DNA of 37,229 nt from the NCBI GenBank assembly GCA_001791035.1, contig MGDX01000006.1, positions 1,787 to 39,015 on the forward strand. Direction: 5' to 3'. The DNA comes from Candidatus Uhrbacteria bacterium RIFCSPHIGHO2_02_FULL_53_13. Its GTDB lineage: Bacteria > Patescibacteriota > Patescibacteriia > UBA9934 > UBA11717. The position numbers and the translations under genes are program-made. Position 1 is the stretch's first letter. Each line of letters opens with the position of its first letter. Below the pieces are notes generated by a model, which worked only from the letters and a program-made list of their open reading frames with translations, did no database searches and had not been told where the DNA came from. Below are positions 30,306-37,229 of this stretch, in pieces.

Positions 30306-30926
30306 ATGCCTCACACTCCTCCATCTTCGTCCGTTCTGCGGTCGTTTCTTGAGCGCTGGGTCGGATCGTCCATTACCGCACTTCTTATTTTTACGATCGA
30401 GATCGTTCAGATCGTGGTGATCGCCGCCGCGATCATTATTCCGGTGCGCTACTTTGTTGTTCAACCATTTGTGGTGCGCGGCGCTTCCATGGAACCGACG
30501 TTTACCGATCGCGAGTATCTGCTTGTGGACGAGATTTCGTACCGATTTCATGAGCCGATTCGCGGAGACGTGGTCGTGTTCCGCTACCCCCTTGATCCGA
30601 GCGAGTTTTTTATCAAGCGCGTGGTGGGCGTTCCGGGCGACACGGTGGATGTGCGCAACGGGAAGATCGTCGTCTCCAACGCGAAACATCCAGATGGCGC
30701 GGTGCTCGACGAATCCTATTTGGGTCCGGCGGGCCATACGGGGCTCGACACCCATGTTGTTCTCAATCTGGACGAGTACTTTCTGCTCGGGGACAATCGG
30801 GGGGCGAGCCTTGACTCACGCAACTTCGGTCCGGTAAAAGAGGAGTTCCTTGTCGGAAAGGTGTGGGTTCGCGGCTGGCCACTCCAGCGATTCGGCGCCT
30901 TCCATCCCCCTGAATACAATTTGTGA
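30306..30926 (+). CDS. lepB: Signal peptidase I
   Basis: Cleaves signal peptides from exported proteins at the outer face of the membrane. The 206-residue protein has one transmembrane segment (about residues 25-48), the catalytic serine in RGASMEPTF (Ser61), and the catalytic lysine in FFIKRVVGVPGD (Lys104). It also has the conserved late motif LGDNRGASLDSRNFG. The ATG at 30306 follows ttttcc; a TTG at 30255 would add 17 hydrophobic residues and is less likely. Likely substrates in this window are the proteins at 16487, 33926 and 35681. Confidence 0.94.
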   Translation: MPHTPPSSSVLRSFLERWVGSSITALLIFTIEIVQIVVIAAAIIIPVRYFVVQPFVVRGASMEPTFTDREYLLVDEISYRFHEPIRGDVVVFRYPLDPSEFFIKRVVGVPGDTVDVRNGKIVVSNAKHPDGAVLDESYLGPAGHTGLDTHVVLNLDEYFLLGDNRGASLDSRNFGPVKEEFLVGKVWVRGWPLQRFGAFHPPEYNL

Positions 30927-30935
30927 ACATCATTT

Positions 30936-32261
30936 ATGGCAACCAAACCAAAAGCGGAGGAAGATACATCCGTACGCAAAGTAAAGACCATTGAATCCGT
31001 TCGCGGAATGAAGGATATTCTTCCGGACGAACAGCCGTACTTTGAATACTTTCGTCGCAAGGCGCAAGAGATTTCCGAGGCCTACTCGTTTGGTCACATT
31101 GACACGCCGATTCTGGAAGACGTAAAGCTCTTTGAGCGAACAGTCGGCAAAATGACGGACATTGTGGAGAAGGAAATGTATGTGTTTGAGGATAAAGGAG
31201 GGCAATTGGTGGCTTTGCGTCCGGAGGCCACGGCAAGCGTGGTGCGCGCGTACATCAATCACGGCATGCTCAATTTACCCCAGCCGGTAAAGCTGTGGTA
31301 TCTGGGACCGATGTATCGTTACGGTCGTCCGCAATCAGGGCGACTACGCCAGTTTTATCAGTACGGGCTTGAAGTGATTGGCGGCGCGGATGCTGTGACG
31401 GACGCGCAGCTCATTTTGATTGCCGTGAAGCTTTTTGAGGATTTGGGAATGAAGGTCAAGGTGGAGATCAATTCTATTGGTACACCGGAGACGCGACAGA
31501 CGTATAAGGTGGAGCTGGTGGCGTTCGCGCGAAAGCATCGCAAGAATTTGTGTGAGGATTGTCAGCGCCGGCTTTCGAAGAGTCCTCTGCGTCTGTTGGA
31601 CTGTAAAGAGGAAGGGTGCCGCGCAGTGATGAAGGAGGCTCCGCAAATTGTGGATTGGCTTGATGAAGCATCCAAAGAGCACTTCATGCAACTCATTGAG
31701 TACTTGGACGAGCTGTCGCTTCCTTATGAGCTCAATCCGCATTTGGTGCGCGGGCTCGATTACTACACGCGCACGGTGTTTGAAATCGTGCCCGATCGCG
31801 GTGATGGCGCCGAACTGGGATCGCAATCATCGCTTGGAGCTGGTGGGCGCTACGACGGATTGGTGGAGCTCATGGGCGGGCGTGAGGAAACACCGGCCGT
31901 AGGGTTTGCTGTCGGTATTGAACGCGCCGTTTTGGAGATGAAGCGCCAAGAAGTGGAGCCGCCGGCATTGCCCGCGCCGCAGATTTTCTTTGCACAGATT
32001 GGCGCAGAGGCGCGTCGGATTGCTTTGCGGCGTTTCGAGGAGATTCGCGCCGCCGGACTCACGGCGGTGGAATCGTTCGGGAAGGCGAGTTTGAAAGCAC
32101 AACTGGAAACCGCCAACCGCAGTGGAGCGCGCTTTACCGTGATTTTGGGGCAAAAGGAAGTGATGGACGGCACCATGATTGTGCGCGACATGGAATCGGG
32201 CGCCCAGGAATCCATCGCGGACGATAAGGTGGTGGAGTATCTCAAGAAGGAACTGAAATAG
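30936..32261 (+). CDS. hisS: Histidyl-tRNA synthetase
   Basis: Class IIa synthetase for tRNA-His. The 441 residues begin with a short extension of about 18 residues, then SVRGMKDILPDE and motif 1. Motif 2 follows (LGPMYRYGRPQSGRLRQFYQ), then the HisRS-specific LVRGLDYYTRTVFE, the GGRYDGLVE motif and the C-terminal anticodon-binding domain. It follows lepB after nine bases and has no separate promoter that I can see, so the two are probably co-transcribed. Confidence 0.96.
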   Translation: MATKPKAEEDTSVRKVKTIESVRGMKDILPDEQPYFEYFRRKAQEISEAYSFGHIDTPILEDVKLFERTVGKMTDIVEKEMYVFEDKGGQLVALRPEATASVVRAYINHGMLNLPQPVKLWYLGPMYRYGRPQSGRLRQFYQYGLEVIGGADAVTDAQLILIAVKLFEDLGMKVKVEINSIGTPETRQTYKVELVAFARKHRKNLCEDCQRRLSKSPLRLLDCKEEGCRAVMKEAPQIVDWLDEASKEHFMQLIEYLDELSLPYELNPHLVRGLDYYTRTVFEIVPDRGDGAELGSQSSLGAGGRYDGLVELMGGREETPAVGFAVGIERAVLEMKRQEVEPPALPAPQIFFAQIGAEARRIALRRFEEIRAAGLTAVESFGKASLKAQLETANRSGARFTVILGQKEVMDGTMIVRDMESGAQESIADDKVVEYLKKELK

Positions 32262-32269
32262 AGGTATGA

Positions 32270-32345
32270 TGTATCAAGTATCATGTATGGGACGGACTTG
32301 ATGGGGAAGTAAGAATCGAGAATTGGGAATACGGTGGCTAGCATC
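32270..32345 (+). repeat. Intergenic degenerate repeat, family C
   Basis: The gap between hisS and rpsU contains short imperfect units such as atgatgtatcaagtatcatg, aatcgagaattggg and agcatcgagcat. The wording resembles the 21-bp repeat inside rpsE (aatcaagcatcgg). It contains no gene and appears to be low-complexity expansion. The rpsU promoter follows directly. Confidence 0.5.
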
Positions 32346-32363
32346 GAGCATTCTGGGCAACGA

Positions 32364-32392
32364 TTGACGCGTTGTTTTGGGCGTGCTATCAT
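32364..32392 (+). promoter_or_regulatory. rpsU promoter
   Basis: TTGACG (32364-32369, 5/6) and TATCAT (32387-32392, 5/6) with a 17-base spacer. Transcription should begin near 32399, leaving a leader of about 23 bases before the rpsU ATG. Confidence 0.7.
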
Positions 32393-32421
32393 CGTGCCAC
32401 GTTGAAATCAGATGAAAAAAC

Positions 32422-32673
32422 ATGATTGAAGTCAAACGAAAACAAGGCGAGAGCTTCGATGGACTATTCCGTCGCTTTAAGCGTCGCATTTCGCAAAGCG
32501 GAGTGGACCTGGAAGTGCGCAAGCGCAAAGTGCGCGAGCCGGTTCCGAATCGCAACGCCAAGCGAAAGACGAAAGTGCGCGGTATTCGTGTCGCCTCCAA
32601 AATCGAATGGATGATCAAGAGCGGCAAAGCGACCGAAGAGGACTTTCGCCAGAGGCGCAAGCGCCGCCGATAA
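32422..32673 (+). CDS. rpsU: 30S ribosomal protein S21
   Basis: S21 (bS21) binds near the anti-Shine-Dalgarno end of 16S rRNA. The 83-residue protein begins MIEVKRKQGESFDGLFRRFK, a usual S21 opening. It has an unusually long basic C-terminus rich in Lys/Arg (ending RQRRKRRR) and a central insertion (VREPVPNRNAKRKTKVRGIR) compared with the 60-70 residues seen in many bacteria. It has its own promoter and terminator, so it is a single-gene unit. Confidence 0.88.
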   Translation: MIEVKRKQGESFDGLFRRFKRRISQSGVDLEVRKRKVREPVPNRNAKRKTKVRGIRVASKIEWMIKSGKATEEDFRQRRKRRR

Positions 32674-32677
32674 TCAG

Positions 32678-32708
32678 AATGGGAGCTTCGGCTCCCGTTT
32701 TGATTTTG
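32678..32708 (+). terminator. Intrinsic terminator after rpsU
   Basis: GGGAGC-TTCG-GCTCCC (32681-32696) is a hairpin capped by a stable UUCG tetraloop, extended by AAT/GTT pairs and followed by gttttgatttt. The same T-rich tract contains the -35 box of the yqeY promoter. Confidence 0.9.
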
Positions 32709-32727
32709 GCATGTTGAGCGTTATACT
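32700..32727 (+). promoter_or_regulatory. yqeY promoter
   Basis: TTGATT (32700-32705) and TATACT (32722-32727) lie 16 bases apart, inside and after the T-tract of the rpsU terminator. Transcription would begin near 32734, so the mRNA leader is almost exactly the pyrimidine-rich repeat at 32730-32761. Confidence 0.55.
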
Positions 32728-32729
32728 CT

Positions 32730-32761
32730 GCACGACTCACCATTCATCACTCACTTTTCCT
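32730..32761 (+). repeat. Pyrimidine-rich start-codon leader repeat, copy at yqeY
   Basis: This 32-base stretch, gcacgactcaccattc through tcactcacttttcct, ends at the yqeY ATG and closely matches the stretch before topA (25925-25955). It contains few G residues and no evident secondary structure or Shine-Dalgarno sequence. Confidence 0.75.
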
Positions 32762-33214
32762 ATGACTATCCAAGAACAACTCAAAGCGCGCCTTATTGCC
32801 TCCATGAAGGAGGGAAAAAAAGACATAGTAGAGATGATTCGCGGGCTCCAGGCGGCGCTCAAGAACAAGCAAATTGAACTTCAGCGAGAGCTCAAGGAGA
32901 GCGAAGTCATTGATGTGCTCAAAATGAACGCGAAGCAACTTAAAGACGCGTTAGGGGATTTTATGCGCGCAGAGCGAAACGATTTGATTTTGAAAACAGA
33001 AAAGGAACTTGATTTGATTGCCGAATATCTTCCGACTCCTTTGGAGCGCGATGAGATTCGCAAGCATGTGGTGAGTTTGGCGGCAGATATTGGAGCGCAG
33101 ACGATGGCGGATATGGGCAAGCTTATGGGCGCGGTGATGAAAGCGGTGGGCGCGGCGGCCAATGGCGACGACGTGCGAGCCGAAGTGGAAGCGTTTTTGA
33201 AAGGGGAGAAATAA
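32762..33214 (+). CDS. yqeY: GatB/YqeY domain protein
   Basis: A 150-residue stand-alone YqeY protein, related to the tRNA-binding tail domain of the amidotransferase subunit GatB. Family motifs visible are MTIQEQLKARLIASMKEGKK, the helix with ALKNKQIELQRELKESEVID, KELDLIAEYLPTPL and the C-terminal GKLMGAVMKAVGAAANGDDV block. Its function is not settled; a role in tRNA-dependent processes is inferred. The frame is open 17 codons upstream, but those codons come from the leader repeat. Confidence 0.88.
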   Translation: MTIQEQLKARLIASMKEGKKDIVEMIRGLQAALKNKQIELQRELKESEVIDVLKMNAKQLKDALGDFMRAERNDLILKTEKELDLIAEYLPTPLERDEIRKHVVSLAADIGAQTMADMGKLMGAVMKAVGAAANGDDVRAEVEAFLKGEK

Positions 33215-33289
33215 GGTGGGGCGACACTTCGTATGACTCACACCGGCAGCGCACTTGATTTTTGCAGATATCCCCATTATAGACCCTTT

Positions 33290-33472
33290 TCAAAATAGCT
33301 CTATTGCCTGCAAAACTCCATCTTTGGCTCCAAGAACCTTTTCGGAATCCTCACCATACTTCCAGTATTCTTCGGATTCCTCAAAGGCCTTTCGCTCAAT
33401 GATGTCGTTTTTCGGCTGTAAATCTATTTTGAAAAAGGTCTTATGAAGCCTCAAAAAATTATCACAGTACTT
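33290..33472 (-). pseudogene. Remnant of a minus-strand coding sequence (C-terminal fragment)
   Basis: In the gap before the 33443 gene the minus strand has an open stretch of about 60 codons, ending at a TGA at 33292-33290. Its translation looks protein-like rather than random: acidic and aromatic, with stretches such as FEESEEYWKYGEDSEKVLGA and then a helix-like ending AIELF. There is no start codon, and a TAG closes it upstream, where it also runs into the opposite-strand gene. It may be a decayed gene end. No family is recognised. Confidence 0.35.
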
Positions 33473-33847
33473 CTATTGGTACCTGTGACCGGAGCATACG
33501 CTTATTTGACCGTTATGCTTGGATATGAGGCGACCTTTCCCTGGGGGTTCAATCTTCTTTCTGTGCTCTCAATATTTGGTTTACTGGGCTTGATTGGCGT
33601 GTGGCTCTTGTTTCTGAACGATACCTTTGATCGCCGATGGTTGAAAAGATTAACCCTCGTATTGCTCACTTTTGGATTCATTGCTGCTCTATCAGTCTCT
33701 TTCATCATCTTGAAAGTTTCTGATTTTGGGAGGGAGACAGATTTTCCAATCAGCTTGTTGATCCCTTGGGGCTTGGTCATCTTGATGGTGGTTGTTGCAT
33801 TCTACGGCAAAAAAAAATTGTTCAATACGCCATCACACAACGCGTGA
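33443..33847 (+). CDS. Hypothetical membrane protein with four transmembrane segments
   Basis: 134 residues, with hydrophobic segments at about 7-25, 38-57, 72-92 and 106-122, and short charged loops. The N-terminus is MKPQKIITVLLLV. No family is recognised. The gene and its upstream 200 bases are clearly AT-richer than neighbouring DNA and use different codons, suggesting later acquisition. No good promoter was identified. A lysine-rich end (YGKKKLFN) lies inside the membrane-proximal tail. Confidence 0.6.
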   Translation: MKPQKIITVLLLVPVTGAYAYLTVMLGYEATFPWGFNLLSVLSIFGLLGLIGVWLLFLNDTFDRRWLKRLTLVLLTFGFIAALSVSFIILKVSDFGRETDFPISLLIPWGLVILMVVVAFYGKKKLFNTPSHNA

Positions 33848-33903
33848 TATTTGCACGAAGAACTATCCCCAGCGTTGTGCTTACGGATTCGGTCGTGAGA
33901 GGG

Positions 33904-33909
33904 TAGAAT
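33904..33909 (+). promoter_or_regulatory. -10 box before the first pilin/Ig-like gene
   Basis: TAGAAT (5/6) lies 16 bases before the ATG at 33926. No convincing -35 box is found at 16-18 bases upstream. Transcription would begin near 33917 with a leader of about nine bases. Confidence 0.35.
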
Positions 33910-33925
33910 AAACACAAATACACAC

Positions 33926-35677
33926 ATGCCAAACGTTCGAAGGCAAAGGATATTCTCCATCGCCGCGGCCGCTCTGTTTGTCGTCGCGTTTTTTGGAGTA
34001 TTTTTTGTTTCGAGCGTGAGCGTGCATGCGCAGAGTGAGCTTGCTACAAACCTTGCGACGGTCAACGCGGAAGTCGGACTTGGCACCACGGACATTCGCA
34101 TTGTGATTGCGCGCGTCATTCGCATCGCGCTTGGGTTTCTCGGCGTCATCGCCGTGGGACTCATGATCTATGCCGGATTCATTTGGATGACTTCCGGCGG
34201 CGATCCGACGAAAATCAAAAAAGCCCAAGGCATCATGATCAACGCGGCTGTGGGGCTCGTAATCATTCTGTCCTCACTTGCCATTACGCAGTTCATTTTG
34301 AGTCGGTTGCTCGATGCCACGGGTGCCGGCGGCTCGGGTACATCGCGATCGGCCGCGGAAATTCTGACGCCGTTTAGCTCGGCGCTTGGCACGGGCATCA
34401 TTGACACGCACTATCCGGCGCGCAATCAAACGGATCTTCCGCGCAACACGAATATCGCCGTGACGTTCCGCCGCGAGATGAATCCTACGACCATCATGCC
34501 TGCGTACGATTCGGCGAATCCCGAGCTCACGTCGGCGCTCAACACGGATGCCATGCGCATCTTCTTTGTGGATGTGGATGATTTGGATGGCGACGGCAAC
34601 ACGACCGAAGAAATTGAGCTTTCCGGTGAACAAGTGGATGTGGGTGTAACGCCCGACAACAAAACTTTTGTGTTCAACCCCAATGTCTATCTTGGCAGTG
34701 AAGAAATGCCGGTGTGGTACACGGTGGAGCTGACAAACGACATTGAGCTTGCGGGCAGTTCCGAATCCATTTTCCGATCGGGCGCATATACATGGACATT
34801 TCAGGTTTCTACCGAGTTGGATTTGATGCCGCCAACTGTGGAGAGCGTCATTCCGCAGGCGAGCACCACGAATGCGCGCAACATCCTTGTACAAATAAAT
34901 TATTCAGAAACGATCAATCCTATTTCGGCGGTGGGGCACGCGCCGACGCCATTTACCAACATCACTTTGCAGACGGTGCCCGTGGGAAGCGGTTCACCGG
35001 CTGGAAATTGGTTGCTTGGAAACGCGTATCGCACATCCGAGTTTGTAGCAGAAACGGCCTGTGGAGTGAACTCGTGCGGCGAAACGATCACCTGTTTGCC
35101 CGAAAATGTTACGGTGAACGTTACGGCTAAAGCGGCCGGACGCGTAGATTCAGACTCGTTTGAAGCCGTATTTCCATACAGCGGGCTCGTTGACATGGCC
35201 GGCAATCGGCTCGACGGCAATGATAACGAGGTGCCCGATGAGACAGACAACTATTCGTGGCAGTTTCAAACGAACAACGACATTGTGTTGACCGAGCCGC
35301 GCGTCACCGCGCTCACGCCGCCTTTGGACGGCAATGTGCCAGCGTCCGAAATCCCGTTCGATCAAACCGTGCGTATTGGATTTGACAGCGCTCTGCAAGT
35401 TTCGACGGTCAATGCGGACAACGTGATTCTGCGCTCGCCTTCAGAGTCGCTGTGGTTTACCAATTCGACGACGCTCATAGACGGCAATCCGCCAGTGCAC
35501 GAGGTGACCATACAGCATGGAGCTTTTTCTGAAGATATTTTGTACGGAGCAGAGCTCGATTCTGGATTGCGCAGTGTCTATCAAAACTGCTTTACCCCCT
35601 CGCGCAGTCAAAGCTGTATTGGTCCGAACTGTTGCAACGAGCAGTCTTCACTGGCGCAGTGCGCGTACCCGCTCTAA
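33926..35677 (+). CDS. Secreted protein: T4SS pilin-like N-terminus fused to Ig-like domains
   Basis: 583 residues. A signal peptide (about 1-35, ending SVHAQS) is followed by two hydrophobic helices (about 60-82 and 101-122) with the linker FIWMTSGGDPTKIKKAQG, the pattern of the CPR type IV secretion system pilin family (VirB2/TrbC-like). Beyond residue 150 lie Ig-like domains of the SbsA/Big_5 type (NQTDLPRNTNIAVTFRREMN; RNILVQINYSETINP). A DxDxDG calcium-type loop (DDLDGDGNTTEE) lies near residue 217, and cysteines cluster at the C-terminus. It is probably anchored by the two helices with the Ig-like part outside. It is a paralogue of the next gene, three bases downstream. Confidence 0.8.
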   Translation: MPNVRRQRIFSIAAAALFVVAFFGVFFVSSVSVHAQSELATNLATVNAEVGLGTTDIRIVIARVIRIALGFLGVIAVGLMIYAGFIWMTSGGDPTKIKKAQGIMINAAVGLVIILSSLAITQFILSRLLDATGAGGSGTSRSAAEILTPFSSALGTGIIDTHYPARNQTDLPRNTNIAVTFRREMNPTTIMPAYDSANPELTSALNTDAMRIFFVDVDDLDGDGNTTEEIELSGEQVDVGVTPDNKTFVFNPNVYLGSEEMPVWYTVELTNDIELAGSSESIFRSGAYTWTFQVSTELDLMPPTVESVIPQASTTNARNILVQINYSETINPISAVGHAPTPFTNITLQTVPVGSGSPAGNWLLGNAYRTSEFVAETACGVNSCGETITCLPENVTVNVTAKAAGRVDSDSFEAVFPYSGLVDMAGNRLDGNDNEVPDETDNYSWQFQTNNDIVLTEPRVTALTPPLDGNVPASEIPFDQTVRIGFDSALQVSTVNADNVILRSPSESLWFTNSTTLIDGNPPVHEVTIQHGAFSEDILYGAELDSGLRSVYQNCFTPSRSQSCIGPNCCNEQSSLAQCAYPL

Positions 35678-35680
35678 AAC

Positions 35681-37229
35681 ATGACAAAACGATGTACAAA
35701 AATTGTGTTCACCCTTGCCTGGGCGTTCGTGCTCGTTGGGGTGTTCATGTTTGCCGATTCCGCGTTTGCCCAGTTGGATACGGGTCTTGGCGGTCTTGAA
35801 GAAACGGGTCTTGGCTCGGCGGACATCCGCATCATCATTGCGCGCATGATCCGCATCGTGCTTGGGTTTCTTGGCATTGTGGCGCTCGGATTCTTTCTCT
35901 ATGCAGGCGTTCGATGGATGACGTCCGGCGGCAACATAGACACGGTTAAAAAAGCGCAGGCGATTATGGTCAACGCGGCCGTTGGGATCATCATCATTTT
36001 GTCGTCGTACGCCATCACGACCTTTATCATCAATCAGTTACTGGAAGCGACGGGGATTGGGCCTGGAGGATCTCTTACGTCGAGTGTCGGCGGTCCGGGG
36101 GACTGTTTTGGACCTCATTGCGCGAGCGGAGGAAGCGGGTTTGATTTGCGCTCCGTGACGCCGACGGGCTTTGTACCAATCCGCAACGTCGTCGTCCAAA
36201 TCGCCATGAGCTCGAATGTGGACGCGTCAAGCGTTGAGGACAACATTCGCGTGCGCAACACCGATACCGATTTGGAAGTGGACATCCGTGCGTCGGTGAC
36301 AGGGCGAGTGATTCGCGTGCGTCCAACGGCGCCATGCCCCGCGCCCAACACATCGCAGAGTTGCTTTGACGCCCAATCGAACTTTACGGTGGAACTCTAC
36401 GGAGGACTTCAGGGAACCAATGATGTGCTCTTGAGTTGCGGATTCACCGGGTGTCCGGTGACGAGATCGTTTTCGACGGGTGATTTGGTGGATGTATTGC
36501 CGCCAAACGTGGTCATCACGACTCCGCTTAGCGGTTCGGACGTAAGCGTGGACGGTTTTGTGGACGTGGAAGTCACGGTCGTGGACGACGCGGGCGTTGG
36601 TCTTGTTGAGGCGACTGTGGACGGCACAGCCATTGGCACCGACGCACCGGTGGGGAATGAGACTACGTTTGCCGCGCGTTTGGTGTGGGGAACGACGGGT
36701 CTTGAAGTCGGGACGACGCACACGATTGACGCGCTTGGCACGGACATTGCCGGATACAGCGCCTCTGCCGACGATGTGATCGTGTCCGTTATTCCAGCTT
36801 ATTGCTTTAACAATGTTCAGGACGGTGACGAAACAGGTATTGACTGCGGAGGTTCGTGCGGCGCATGTACGGGGGCGGCGTGCGTTGAACACGCGGATTG
36901 TTCAAGCGGTTTTTGTGTGGAAGATGTGTGCGTGGCCTTGCCGGTCATTCAGGCGTTTTCGCCGATGAACGGCGCTCCGGGCACATATGTCACGATTCAA
37001 GGAACGGATTTTGGCACGGCTACGGGAGGCATTACATTTCTTGGAGTGGATGGAGATCCAACGGACGATACCGTAGCCGCGTTGGCATGCGCCGAAGGGT
37101 GGGGCAATTCGCAGGTGGTGGTGCACGTGCCAACGGCGGCAAAAAGCGGCCCGATTCAGCTCTACACGGCAACCGGATCGTCCGATATCACGAACAACAC
37201 CGTTGGACCGGATCTCCCCGATTTTACGG
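35681..37229 (+). CDS. Secreted pilin/Ig-like protein, paralogue of the preceding gene (3' end outside window)
   Basis: Open from the ATG at 35681 to the window end, at least 516 codons with no stop. It repeats the layout of its neighbour: signal peptide (about 1-31, ending SAFAQ), an IRIIIARMIRIVLGFLGIVALG helix, the WMTSGGNIDTVKKAQ linker and a second helix. Then come Ig-like beta domains (SVTPTGFVPIRNVVVQIAMS; VVITTPLSGSDVSVDG), a cysteine-rich CxxxxxDGxExGxDCGGxC motif near 36811-36930, and an IPT/TIG-type domain (IQAFSPMNGAPGTYVTIQGT). It is likely a very large surface protein. Its start is three bases after the previous stop, so the two are co-transcribed. Confidence 0.8.
   Translation, partial: MTKRCTKIVFTLAWAFVLVGVFMFADSAFAQLDTGLGGLEETGLGSADIRIIIARMIRIVLGFLGIVALGFFLYAGVRWMTSGGNIDTVKKAQAIMVNAAVGIIIILSSYAITTFIINQLLEATGIGPGGSLTSSVGGPGDCFGPHCASGGSGFDLRSVTPTGFVPIRNVVVQIAMSSNVDASSVEDNIRVRNTDTDLEVDIRASVTGRVIRVRPTAPCPAPNTSQSCFDAQSNFTVELYGGLQGTNDVLLSCGFTGCPVTRSFSTGDLVDVLPPNVVITTPLSGSDVSVDGFVDVEVTVVDDAGVGLVEATVDGTAIGTDAPVGNETTFAARLVWGTTGLEVGTTHTIDALGTDIAGYSASADDVIVSVIPAYCFNNVQDGDETGIDCGGSCGACTGAACVEHADCSSGFCVEDVCVALPVIQAFSPMNGAPGTYVTIQGTDFGTATGGITFLGVDGDPTDDTVAALACAEGWGNSQVVVHVPTAAKSGPIQLYTATGSSDITNNTVGPDLPDFT

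Noticed and set aside
1..37229. CRISPR arrays, insertion sequences, transposases or phage genes
   Set aside because: No regularly spaced direct repeats, transposase motifs, terminal inverted repeats or phage structural genes were seen on either strand.
1..37229. Alternative genetic code (TGA as Gly, as in some CPR lineages)
   Set aside because: TGA ends ruvX, recO, asnS, aspS, scpA, dprA, der and others at the expected family lengths, and no conserved gene is interrupted by it.

Overview
The window (37.2 kb, roughly 50% GC, standard code with TGA used as stop) looks like a chromosomal segment of a Candidate Phyla Radiation / Patescibacteria bacterium. The reasons are: the spc ribosomal operon runs rpsE-rplO with no rpmD (uL30), a loss known for CPR; S14 is the short zinc type; the RelA/SpoT protein stops after its TGS domain; AspRS has lost its GAD insertion; and the 3' end carries large secreted proteins that join a type IV secretion pilin-like membrane segment to Ig-like domains, a CPR-typical arrangement. 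I cannot name a lower taxon.

Layout. 1-4630: ribosomal genes rplE-rpsN-rpsH-rplF-rplR-rpsE-rplO, then secY. 4631-4970: a strongly structured RNA gene on the minus strand with a tRNA-like 3' end. 4971-8875: adk-map-ruvX-recO-asnS. 9035-14230: ddl, then aspS-scpA-scpB-D,D-carboxypeptidase-Sm_multidrug_ex, the last five linked by ATGA-type overlaps. 14227-15455: a minus-strand membrane hydrolase-like gene and a divergent VWA-domain gene. 15569-15820: two CAT-anticodon tRNAs (one the initiator), then a strong terminator. 15901-18058: lemA and a TPM-domain gene, then two small accessory genes. 18120-20035: tRNA-Leu (minus), parA-parB. 20042-23559: a short bifunctional Rel (minus), an unknown plus-strand gene, and a minus-strand gene whose C-terminal part resembles a RelA/SpoT synthetase domain. 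23632-30208 (minus): LCP protein-der-pth-dprA-topA, ending at a hairpin. 30306-33214: lepB-hisS, rpsU, yqeY. 33215-37229: a decayed minus-strand reading frame, a small AT-richer membrane protein gene, and two tandem paralogous secreted pilin/Ig-like proteins, the second cut by the window end.

How the genes fit together. Most of the window is housekeeping: translation (ribosomal proteins, AsnRS, AspRS, HisRS, peptidyl-tRNA hydrolase, Der, tRNAs), secretion (SecY, signal peptidase I), chromosome maintenance (ParAB, ScpAB, TopA, RecO, RuvX, DprA), cell wall (Ddl, D,D-carboxypeptidase, LCP protein) and the stringent response. Start codons mostly lack Shine-Dalgarno sequences, several predicted -10 boxes lie only about 8-20 nt upstream of the start codon (near-leaderless mRNAs), and a few starts are preceded by pyrimidine-rich tracts. 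Short degenerate repeats sit at gene junctions.

Most worth a second look: the 171-nt pseudoknotted RNA with a tRNA-like end (4684-4854); the orphan RelA/SpoT-like protein (22231-23559); the initiator tRNA with C33 and A29-U41; the near-identical leaders of topA and yqeY; the GAD-less AspRS; and the tandem pilin/Ig-like surface proteins. All calls were made by reading the sequence; no database search was run.
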